From positions 6,605,105 to 6,669,104 of the forward strand of contig NZ_ABIZ01000001.1 in NCBI RefSeq assembly GCF_000172155.1: DNA of 64,000 nt, written 5' to 3'. The first letter of the stretch is position 1; each line of letters opens with the position of its first letter. The position numbers and the translations under genes were made by a program. Below are positions 28,195 through 35,395 of this stretch, piece by piece. The stretch comes from Verrucomicrobium spinosum DSM 4136 = JCM 18804. Lineage in GTDB: Bacteria > Verrucomicrobiota > Verrucomicrobiia > Verrucomicrobiales > Verrucomicrobiaceae. Under the pieces are notes generated by a model that was not told where the DNA came from, searched no databases, and saw only the letters and a list, made by a program, of their open reading frames with translations.

Positions 28195-30489
28195 ATGAAA
28201 CGAACGCTCCTCCTCCTTTGTGCGTCGCTCGCCGTCTCCACGGCAGGCTTCGCAGAACTCAAGCTGCCTGCCATCATTGGCAGCAACATGGTGCTTCAGC
28301 AGAAGCAATCTGACCCCATCTGGGGCTGGGACACACCGGGCACGAAGGTGACCGTGACCTTTGCCGGACAAACCAAGACCGCAGAGGCGGACAAGGACGG
28401 CAAGTGGCTCGTGAAGCTGGACCCCATGCCTGCGAATGCCACGCCACAGTCGATGACGATCAAGGGCTCCTCTGAAAAGGCTCTGAACAACATCCTCATC
28501 GGTGAAGTCTGGGTGTGCTCCGGCCAGTCCAACATGGGCTTCACCGTCGGAGGCTCCTGGGATGCGGACCTTGAGACTGCCACGGCCAAGTTCCCCAACA
28601 TCCGCCTGATCTCCGTTCCTCAAGTCGGCACTCAGGAGATTCAGAAGGACTTCAACGGCCAGTGGGAACCCTGCTCGCCAACCAATGTGGGAGCCTTCAC
28701 CGCCGTCGGCTTCTTCTTCGGCCGCACCCTCCATCAGATGCTGGACGTGCCCATCGGCCTCATCGACAACGCCTGGGGCGGCTCCGCTGCCGAGGCTTGG
28801 GTTCGCCGTGATGTCCTGGAAGGCGACATGCGCTTTGCGAGCTTGATGGAACGGTGGAAGCAGACCGAGGCCACCTATGACTTCGAGAAGGTCAAAGCTG
28901 ACTTCGCCGCCGCGAAGGCCGCTTGGCCCGCCAAGGTGGAAGAAGCCAAGAAAGCCGGCAAACCCCTGCCGCCCGAACCCCGGGCTCCGCAGAATCAGCT
29001 CGCTGGCCAGCATCGCCCCGGCAACCTCTACGCTGGCGTGCTTGCTCCCACCATTGGCTACGGCATCAAAGGTGCCATCTGGTATCAGGGCGAAAGCAAC
29101 GCCAGTCGCGCCTTTGAGTATCGCGATCTCTTCCCGCTCATGATTGAGCATTGGCGCAAAGAATGGAAGCAGGGCGACTTCCCCTTCTACTGGGTCCAAC
29201 TCGCTGACTTCAAAGCGGAGCAACCCAACCCGGGCGACAGCGACTGGGCGGAACTTCGTGAAGCACAGACCCTCTCCCAAAAGCTGCCCAACACCGGGCA
29301 GGCCGTCATCACCGATCTCGGTGAGGCCAACGACATCCACCCGAAGAACAAGCGCGACGTGGCTGACCGCCTTGTCCGCCTGGCCCTCGCCAAGGACTAC
29401 GGCGTCAAGATCCCCTACCGCAGCCCCGAGTTCATCAGCGCTGAGTTCAAGGAAAACAAAGCCATTGTCACCCTCAACTGCTACGGCAGCAGCCTGCGCA
29501 CCGTGGACGTCAATGAGGTCAAGGGGTTCGCAGTCTGCGGCGAAGACAAGAAGTGGGCCTGGGCCCAGGGCAAGATCGTGGGCAAGGACAAGGTCGAAGT
29601 CTGGAGCGATCAGGTGGCCAAGCCCGTCGCCGTGCGCTTCGCCTGGTCGGACAATCCGATCTTCAACCTCTACAGTGTGGAAGGCCTGCCCGTCACGCCG
29701 TTCCGCTCCGACGACTTTGACATGATCACCAAGCCCAAGCCGCCTGTCGCAGCTCCGGCCAAACCCGCCGTAGAAGTGCGCAAGGCCGAGGTCACGACTC
29801 CTGCCGCCGCACCCGACAAGGACGGCTTCATCAGCCTGTTTGATGGCAAGACGCTCAAGGGCTGGCACGTGAGCGCCAAGTCCGGCCACAGCCGCACTTC
29901 CAAGAACGTGTCCGGCGGCAAGTGGGAAGTGGTGGACGGTGCCATCACCGGCAGCCAGGATGTCCCCGGCAACGGCGGTCTCATCCTGACCGACGAGAAG
30001 TACAGCCAGTTCGAGGTCATTCTGGAAATGAAGAACGACTTCGGTCCAGACAGCGGCCTCTTCCTGCGCAGCACGGAAGACGGCAAGTGCTACCAGGGTC
30101 TCATCGACTTCCACACCGGCGGCAGCCTCATGGGCATCTATGGCGAGGGCCTGGGCGGCAAGCCCCACGTGCGATTCTTCACCTTCGGCAAGACGGAGAG
30201 CGACATCGAACTCAATCCTGATCGCACGCCCCAGCCCGTGGCCATGACACCTGAGCAGTGGAAGACCTTCTGGAAGGCGGGCCAGTGGAACGAGTTCAAG
30301 ATGCGCATCACCGGCGGTGACAAGCCCACCATCACCACCTGGATCAACGGCATGAAGATCATGGAGTGGACCGAGACCGAAGCCCGCCTGCCCGTGGCCG
30401 GCAACATCGGCCTCCAGGTGCACGGCGGCGGCGACTTCACGAAGCAGTTCGTGCGCTACCGCAACATCCGCGTGAAGCCGATCAAGTAA
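28195..30489 (+). CDS. Sialate O-acetylesterase (SASA) fused to a C-terminal DUF1080 domain
   Basis: The protein has 764 residues from the ATG at 28195, which opens a clean signal peptide (residues 1-20). Residues about 20-530 are a SASA-type acetylesterase: nucleophile in CSGQSNM (Ser112), oxyanion and structural blocks NAWGGSAAEAW and GAIWYQGESNA, and a D-I-H segment (EANDIHPKNK) providing the catalytic acid and His. After a Pro/Ala-rich linker (about 515-540) a DUF1080 domain begins at DGFISLFDGKTLKGWHV and runs to the end (NIRVKPIK). DUF1080 has a concanavalin-like fold and includes 3-keto-disaccharide hydrolases. The acetylesterase half would remove O-acetyl groups from sugars, and the other half could bind or cleave the product. 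An intrinsic terminator follows. Confidence 0.88.
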   Translation: MKRTLLLLCASLAVSTAGFAELKLPAIIGSNMVLQQKQSDPIWGWDTPGTKVTVTFAGQTKTAEADKDGKWLVKLDPMPANATPQSMTIKGSSEKALNNILIGEVWVCSGQSNMGFTVGGSWDADLETATAKFPNIRLISVPQVGTQEIQKDFNGQWEPCSPTNVGAFTAVGFFFGRTLHQMLDVPIGLIDNAWGGSAAEAWVRRDVLEGDMRFASLMERWKQTEATYDFEKVKADFAAAKAAWPAKVEEAKKAGKPLPPEPRAPQNQLAGQHRPGNLYAGVLAPTIGYGIKGAIWYQGESNASRAFEYRDLFPLMIEHWRKEWKQGDFPFYWVQLADFKAEQPNPGDSDWAELREAQTLSQKLPNTGQAVITDLGEANDIHPKNKRDVADRLVRLALAKDYGVKIPYRSPEFISAEFKENKAIVTLNCYGSSLRTVDVNEVKGFAVCGEDKKWAWAQGKIVGKDKVEVWSDQVAKPVAVRFAWSDNPIFNLYSVEGLPVTPFRSDDFDMITKPKPPVAAPAKPAVEVRKAEVTTPAAAPDKDGFISLFDGKTLKGWHVSAKSGHSRTSKNVSGGKWEVVDGAITGSQDVPGNGGLILTDEKYSQFEVILEMKNDFGPDSGLFLRSTEDGKCYQGLIDFHTGGSLMGIYGEGLGGKPHVRFFTFGKTESDIELNPDRTPQPVAMTPEQWKTFWKAGQWNEFKMRITGGDKPTITTWINGMKIMEWTETEARLPVAGNIGLQVHGGGDFTKQFVRYRNIRVKPIK

Positions 30490-30509
30490 GAGATACACGA
30501 TCCATCCCG

Positions 30510-30549
30510 ACTCCCGGTGGAGGCCAAGAGCCTTCCCGGGAGTTTTTTT
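30510..30549 (+). terminator. Rho-independent terminator after the acetylesterase-DUF1080 gene
   Basis: Stem ACTCCCGG (30510-30517) pairs with CCGGGAGT (30536-30543) around an 18-base loop, followed by a run of seven T (30543-30549). It starts 21 bases after the stop codon. Confidence 0.8.
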
Positions 30550-30569
30550 GTGTCATCAACCGAAGCAAA

Positions 30570-30731
30570 ATGCAGGTTTAACCACAGAGACACAGAGAAC
30601 ACAGAGACTGATTTTTCAGACAGAATTAACGGAATTAACGGAATTGGGTTTTGAGCTTGAATCTTGATCTTTCCTTGAAGTTTGGTTTCTGACTTTTGAA
30701 GTTTTGTATTCCTCTGTGGTTAAACCTGCAT
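30570..30731. repeat. Composite intergenic element with perfect 20-bp terminal inverted repeats
   Basis: The left arm ATGCAGGTTTAACCACAGAG (30570-30589) is the exact reverse complement of the right arm at 30712-30731. Inside lie an octamer array CACAGAGA (30583-30590, 30591-30598, and a partial unit at 30600), a nonamer array GAATTAACG (30623-30631, 30632-30640 and a half unit), and an AT-rich segment with TTGAAG words. The 162-base unit codes for nothing and has no transposase. It resembles a MITE or another mobilised intergenic repeat; the ACCACAGAGACACAGAG word is, as I recall, common in intergenic DNA of several bacterial phyla. It ends 61 bases before the dehydratase ATG and so lies in its promoter region. 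Confidence 0.75.
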
Positions 30732-30792
30732 ACCCCTAAACTTTTGGCTCGAAACACTTGCTTCATTTGCCCGGATTTGCGTTGATCTCCGC

Positions 30793-32583
30793 ATGTCCAA
30801 TGACGCTCCCGAATCCATGCCTCACGGTCTCCGAAGTGAACTGTGGTTGAACAATCCGTCCAACCCTGGCATGACGGCGCTGTATGTGGAGCGGCTCGTG
30901 AACTACGGCCTGACGCGGAAAGAGCTCCAGAGCGGCCGCCCCATCATCGGCATCAGCCAGTCGGGCAGTGACATCTCCCCCTGCAACCGGGTGCACCTGG
31001 AGACCGTGGAGCGGGTGAAGGCCGGGGTGCGAGATTCCGGCGGGGTGCCCTTTGTCTTCCCCGTGCATCCCATCCAGGAGACCGTGCGTCGTCCCACCGC
31101 AGCCTTGGATCGCAACCTGGCCTACTTGGGCATGGTGGAAGTCATCCACGGCTATCCGTTCGATGGCGTGGTCTTCACCACCGGATGCGACAAGACCACG
31201 CCTGCTGCATTGATGGCCGCGGCGACAGTCGATCTCCCCAGCATCATGCTGAACTCTGGCCCGATGCTGGATGGTCACTACAAGGGCAGGCTGGCAGGCA
31301 GCGGCACCATTGTGTGGGAATCCCGCCAGCTCTATGCCGCAGGCAAGATCGACTACGAGGAGTTCATGGAGCGTTCTTGCGCCTCCGTGCCGAGCCTGGG
31401 TCACTGCAACACCATGGGCACCGCCCTTTCCATGAACAGCCTCGCCGAAGCGCTCGGCATGACGCTGCCGGGCAGCGCCGCCATCCCAGCCCCGTACCGC
31501 GAACGCGGACAGATGGCCTATGAGACAGGCCTCCGCATCGTGAACATGGTGCGTGAAGACCTGAAACCCTCTAAGGTCATGACCCGGCAGGCGTTCGAGA
31601 ACGCCATCGTGGTCAACTCCGCCATCGGCGGCTCCACCAACTGCCCGCCCCACATCATCGCCATCGCCCGCCACATGGGGGTGGAACTCAATATTCAAGA
31701 CTGGCAGACGCATGGCTATGATGTGCCGCTGCTGGTGAACCTCATGCCGGCAGGGAGCTATCTGGGCGAGGCCTTTCACCGCGCTGGCGGCGTGCCCGCG
31801 GTGATCGGAGAACTCCTGCGTGCGGGACGCATCCACGGTGAATCCCTGACGGTCAACGGCCGCACCATGCAGGACAACACCGCGGGAGTTCATGCATCGA
31901 ACCAGGATGTCATCCATACCTACGAGGCCCCGCTCCGTCCCAATGCCGGATTCCTCGTGCTCACCGGCAACCTTTTTGACAGCGCGATCATCAAGACCAG
32001 TGTCATTGGCACCGGTTTCCGCGAACGTTATCTCTCGAACCCCGACAGCCCCAACCGCTTCGAAGGGCGGGCCGTCGTGTTCGAAGGCACGGAGGACTAC
32101 CACGAGCGGATCAACGATCCCGCCCTGGAGCTCGATGAAAACAGCTTCCTGGTCATCCGCGGCAGCGGCAGCATCGGCTACCCGGGGGCACCGGAGGTGG
32201 TGAACATGACCCCTCCTGACTATTTGGTGCGTCGCGGGGTCACTGAGTTGCCCTGCATTGGTGACGGTCGGCAGAGCGGCACCAGCGCCAGCCCCAGCAT
32301 CCTCAATGCCTCTCCCGAGTCAGCCGTGGGCGGCGGTCTCGCCCTCCTCCAGACGGGTGACAGGATCGTCATTGACCTCAATCAGTGCCGTTGCGACGTG
32401 CTGCTCTCAGACGAAGAACTGGAAAGCAGACGCGCAGCCTGGAAGCCACCCGTGCTGGAAAACCAGACACCCTGGCAGGAAATCCACCGCCGCTGCGCCG
32501 GCCAGCTCAGCACGGGGATGTGCCTGGACTTCGCCACCTGCTACCGCAATGTAGGAGCCGCCGTGCCACGCGACAATCATTAA
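30793..32583 (+). CDS. IlvD/Edd-family dehydratase, probably a sugar-acid (aldonate) dehydratase
   Basis: The protein has 596 residues, full length for the family. Iron-sulfur cluster cysteines are in the expected motifs: SDISPCNRVH, TTGCDKTTPAALMA and GHCNTMGTALSMNSLAE. The C-terminal GSGSIGYPGAPEV and DGRQSGTSASPSILN blocks are also typical; the catalytic Ser lies in the latter. The length and the start LRSELWLNNPSNPGMTALYVERLVNYGL resemble arabinonate/xylonate dehydratases more than dihydroxy-acid dehydratase (IlvD) of valine synthesis. These enzymes convert an aldonic acid to its 2-keto-3-deoxy form. A short-chain dehydrogenase follows after 93 bases and could act on the product. The substrate is an inference from these features and from nearby sugar genes. 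Confidence 0.85.
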   Translation: MSNDAPESMPHGLRSELWLNNPSNPGMTALYVERLVNYGLTRKELQSGRPIIGISQSGSDISPCNRVHLETVERVKAGVRDSGGVPFVFPVHPIQETVRRPTAALDRNLAYLGMVEVIHGYPFDGVVFTTGCDKTTPAALMAAATVDLPSIMLNSGPMLDGHYKGRLAGSGTIVWESRQLYAAGKIDYEEFMERSCASVPSLGHCNTMGTALSMNSLAEALGMTLPGSAAIPAPYRERGQMAYETGLRIVNMVREDLKPSKVMTRQAFENAIVVNSAIGGSTNCPPHIIAIARHMGVELNIQDWQTHGYDVPLLVNLMPAGSYLGEAFHRAGGVPAVIGELLRAGRIHGESLTVNGRTMQDNTAGVHASNQDVIHTYEAPLRPNAGFLVLTGNLFDSAIIKTSVIGTGFRERYLSNPDSPNRFEGRAVVFEGTEDYHERINDPALELDENSFLVIRGSGSIGYPGAPEVVNMTPPDYLVRRGVTELPCIGDGRQSGTSASPSILNASPESAVGGGLALLQTGDRIVIDLNQCRCDVLLSDEELESRRAAWKPPVLENQTPWQEIHRRCAGQLSTGMCLDFATCYRNVGAAVPRDNH

Positions 32584-32676
32584 GAAGTGCGTTGAATTGA
32601 TGGAGGTGACCTGTCACAAAATGCACAGTATTGGCCCTCGCTCGCGGGAGCCACTGTGGGAAAATGGCACCTCCCT

Positions 32677-33429
32677 ATGAATCAATACGACCTCCACGGC
32701 CAGACAGCCATCGTCACGGGCGGTGCCCGAGGCATCGGTTTTGCCATTGCCAAACGGCTCCTGAAAAGCGGTGCCAATGTCTGTCTATGGGACCTGGACC
32801 CCGCTGCTCTGGAGAGCGCAAAGGAGACTTTGAACCAACCAGATAAAGTTCACTCCACCGCGGTGAATGTGGCCTCTGAAACCTCCGTCGCTGCTGCCAC
32901 CCAGGACACGTTGCAACGTTTCGGCACCATCTCCATCCTCGTCAACAACGCTGGCATCGCGGGCACGAACGCTCGCATGTGGGAGATGGATCCCGCCGAC
33001 TGGCGGCGGGTGGTGGACATCGATCTCACTGGAGTTTTCCTGTGCTGCCGGGCCGTGGTGCCCCAGCTCCTTGCCAACGGCTATGGCCGGATCGTGAACA
33101 TCGCCTCCGTGGCCGGCAAGGAGGGCAATCCCAATGCATCGCACTACAGCGCCGCCAAGGCGGGAGTCATCGCCCTGACCAAATCCCTGGGCAAAGAACT
33201 CGCCACGGAAAACATCTGCGTGAACTGCATCACCCCGGCAGTCATTGAGACGGACATCCTCAAGCAACTCACGCCTCAGCATGTGGACTACATGCGATCC
33301 AAGATTCCCATGAACCGCTTCGGAAAGGTGGAAGAGGCCGCCGCCATGGCCACTTGGTTGTGCTCCTCCGACTGCTCTTTCAGCACCGCGGCGACATTCG
33401 ACCTCACGGGCGGCCGCGCCACCTATTAG
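32677..33429 (+). CDS. Short-chain dehydrogenase/reductase (SDR), probable sugar or sugar-acid oxidoreductase
   Basis: The protein has 250 residues from the ATG at 32677, which places the Rossmann motif at the usual distance (MNQYDLHGQTAIVTGGARG). Seen in order: TGGARGIG cofactor loop, NNAG, catalytic Ser in IASVAGK, and YSAAKAG with the catalytic Tyr and Lys. The C-terminus (DLTGGRATY) is typical for FabG-like classical SDRs. Its place right after the IlvD/Edd dehydratase suggests a step of the same sugar-acid pathway, for example oxidation of a 2-keto-3-deoxy acid or of the parent sugar. A role in fatty acid synthesis is less likely, since no fab genes are near. Confidence 0.85.
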   Translation: MNQYDLHGQTAIVTGGARGIGFAIAKRLLKSGANVCLWDLDPAALESAKETLNQPDKVHSTAVNVASETSVAAATQDTLQRFGTISILVNNAGIAGTNARMWEMDPADWRRVVDIDLTGVFLCCRAVVPQLLANGYGRIVNIASVAGKEGNPNASHYSAAKAGVIALTKSLGKELATENICVNCITPAVIETDILKQLTPQHVDYMRSKIPMNRFGKVEEAAAMATWLCSSDCSFSTAATFDLTGGRATY

Positions 33430-34017
33430 GGCGTGTCCAAGTTTGAGCCCCCGCGTCCGTGGAAACTTGGTCACTTCGGGGAGAAGCCGGAGCTTGCAGA
33501 CGCTTCAGTTAGTGCCTCCTCACGTGGACAACTACAGAGGCACTGGACAGTTGGCGATCAAACACCAGTGGGTTGGAGCAAATGCGTGAGCCGTCGAAGT
33601 GTGTGCGGGCACAGCAGCTGTTTGACGATCCCTTCTGCCGTGCGACAAGCATTACCGATTGCAGTTGGCGACGTGAGGAGAACAGACCAACTGACGCGCA
33701 TTTGGGGTGGCCACCAAGGAACCAACTACTGCTCAGTTCGCAGCCGATCCCCGAAGGGGATTTCTAGCACAGCCCAGCGGTTGGACGAGCCTTAAGCGAG
33801 TCAACCCTGGGTGCCTCCGCGGAGGATGATCAGGTGGGAAGGCCGACAGCATCCCCTTCCTCCTCATCGCCATCAACACCTCCATGTCAGTCTCGCCGGT
33901 TCCTTGGCAGGCACTAACTTCTGCGTATGCCATGTCTATCCCGCGGGAAACGTTCGCATACCCAAAGGGTGCTCGGCCGCGGAGCTCGCAGGTAAAACAC
34001 ACCCCCGCACTCTCCCC
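33430..34017. other. Gene-free, repeat-rich stretch between the SDR and the DUF1501 gene
   Basis: No reading frame here has protein character, although 33433-33795 is open on the plus strand. It holds a cluster of palindromes at 33747-33825 (listed separately), a 10-base inverted repeat CCAAGGAACC (33714-33723) / GGTTCCTTGG (33898-33907), and the shared word AGTTAGTGCCT near 33507 with an inverted copy near 33909-33919. The nested inverted words suggest one larger degenerate element of about 420 bases. Genes on both sides converge on it, so it also contains both 3' ends. Confidence 0.55.
33747..33825. repeat. REP-like cluster of three palindromes
   Basis: First palindrome: ATCCCC GAA GGGGAT at 33747-33761. 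Second: CCCAGCGGTTG (33773-33783) pairing with CAACCCTGGG (33802-33811), one base bulged. Third: the perfect 12-base palindrome CCTCCGCGGAGG at 33814-33825. The order of a short G/C hairpin followed by a longer CCCAGGGTTG-type hairpin is what REP elements mobilised by RAYT (IS200-like) transposases look like in related phyla. No transposase is encoded here. Confidence 0.55.
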
Positions 34018-35376
34018 CTACACCAGCAGCTCGGTCATCACATGCCCATGCACATCTGTCAGGCGGAAGTCCCGGCCTGCATGACGGAAGGTCAGACGTT
34101 CATGATCCATGCCGAGCTGGTGCAAGATGGTAGCATGCAGGTCATGCACCTCCACCGGCTTCTCGATTGGATACTTGCCGATGTCATCCGTAGCCCCGTG
34201 CACATGACCCGGCTTGAATCCGCCACCTGCCACCCAGACGCTGAAGCAGTCCCGGTGGTGCCCACGTCCGTTGGTCCCCTCGCGGCCTGGGGTGCGCCCA
34301 AACTCCGTGGCCCAGAGCACGATGGTGTCTTCCAGCATGCCCCGCTGCTTGAGATCGGTGATGAGCGCCGCCGTGGGTTGATCCACATTGGAGGCCAGCT
34401 CCGCATGGTCCTTCATCTCCCCGTGTGAATCCCAGTTCGGGCGGGAGCCGGTGTCAATGAGTTCAATGAAACGCACACCGCGCTCCGCCAGCCGGCGGGC
34501 CACCAGACATTGCCAGGCGAAATCCGCCCCTGGCCCCTTCACGTTGCGATCCAGGCCATACAGTGTCCGGATGTGCGCCGGCTCCTTGCTCAGGTCAAAG
34601 GCTTCCGGGGCCGCCTGCTGCATCTGAAACGCCGTCTCGAAAGACTTGATGCGCGCCGCCAGCGCGGTGTCATGCGCGCGGGTGGCGAAGTGCCGCTGGT
34701 TCAACCGGTCGGCCAGGCCCAGCTCCAAGTTCTGCAGGTCACGCCCCGATTCCGGTGAGCGCAGATTGGCGATGGGGTTGTTTCCAGGAATCACCCGGGT
34801 GCCCTGATGGCATGCGGGAAGAAAGTCACTGCCATAGACCTGCGTGCCTCCGTACGGCAGTTGCGGAGCGATGACGATGTAGCTGGGCAGGTTCTGGTTG
34901 AAGGTGCCCAGTCCATAGCTCACCCACGAGCCCATGCTGGGCCGGGCAAAGGTGGGCGACCCGGTGTGCATTCCCAACGTGGCCTCTGAGTGGTCAAAGT
35001 GGGAGGCCTTCATGGTCCGGATCAAACAGATCTCGTCCATCACATTGCGCACGTGCGGGAAGATGTCGCTTACCTCGGTGCCGCACTGCTGGTTGCGCCC
35101 CGAGCCGAAGATGTTGCCCATCAGATTGTCCGGCCCTGTACCGTCTCGTCCCTTTTTGATCGTTTTGGGGTCAAACGTATCAATGTGCGACACCCCCCCG
35201 GTGGCATAAATAAAGATGACGCGCTTGGCACGAGCGGAGGTATGGGAGCGATGAGCCGCCAGCGGATCCTGGCTGTCGTCAGCACCCAGCAGTTCAGACA
35301 ACATGCCCGGCCCGAGCAGGGAACTGCAAAAAAGGGAGCGCAGAAAGGCGCGACGGGGTTGCTGGAAGGAGTTCAT
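34018..35376 (-). CDS. DUF1501 protein, Tat-exported (second copy)
   Basis: The protein has 452 residues from the ATG at 35376; an extension upstream to 35598 would run inside the PSD1 gene and gives no signal. The N-terminus has a twin-arginine signal (QQPRRAFLRSLFCSSLLG). DUF1501 blocks follow: RAKRVIFIYATGGVSHIDTFDPK, MGSWVSYGLG, GVRFIELIDTGSRPNWDSHG, WATEFGRTPG, GRGHHRDCFSVWVAGGG and [25 protein letters not shown]. It keeps the sulfatase-like Asp and His residues of the family. The gene starts 20 bases inside the 3' end of the preceding PSD1 gene on the same strand (PSD1 stop at 35396), so the two are one transcriptional unit. It is shorter than the other DUF1501 protein here by 48 residues. 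Confidence 0.9.
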   Translation of the reverse strand: MNSFQQPRRAFLRSLFCSSLLGPGMLSELLGADDSQDPLAAHRSHTSARAKRVIFIYATGGVSHIDTFDPKTIKKGRDGTGPDNLMGNIFGSGRNQQCGTEVSDIFPHVRNVMDEICLIRTMKASHFDHSEATLGMHTGSPTFARPSMGSWVSYGLGTFNQNLPSYIVIAPQLPYGGTQVYGSDFLPACHQGTRVIPGNNPIANLRSPESGRDLQNLELGLADRLNQRHFATRAHDTALAARIKSFETAFQMQQAAPEAFDLSKEPAHIRTLYGLDRNVKGPGADFAWQCLVARRLAERGVRFIELIDTGSRPNWDSHGEMKDHAELASNVDQPTAALITDLKQRGMLEDTIVLWATEFGRTPGREGTNGRGHHRDCFSVWVAGGGFKPGHVHGATDDIGKYPIEKPVEVHDLHATILHQLGMDHERLTFRHAGRDFRLTDVHGHVMTELLV

Positions 35377-35395
35377 GGTCACCACCGGGGGGCTG

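Noticed and set aside
28186-30498. A minus-strand open frame of 770 codons over the acetylesterase-DUF1080 gene
   Set aside because: Shadow of the plus-strand gene in a G+C-rich region; rich in His, Asp, Val and Leu with no motif.
30583-30645. CRISPR array from the short direct repeats
   Set aside because: Units of 8 and 9 bases without spacers and without cas genes; these are tandem repeats inside an inverted-repeat element.
32677-33429. FabG of fatty acid synthesis
   Set aside because: Similar in motifs but no fab genes are near; the IlvD/Edd neighbour points to sugar-acid metabolism.
33433-33795. Plus-strand open frame of 120 codons after the SDR gene
   Set aside because: It reads through palindromic repeat DNA and has the erratic composition typical for translated repeats; no homologue is recognised.
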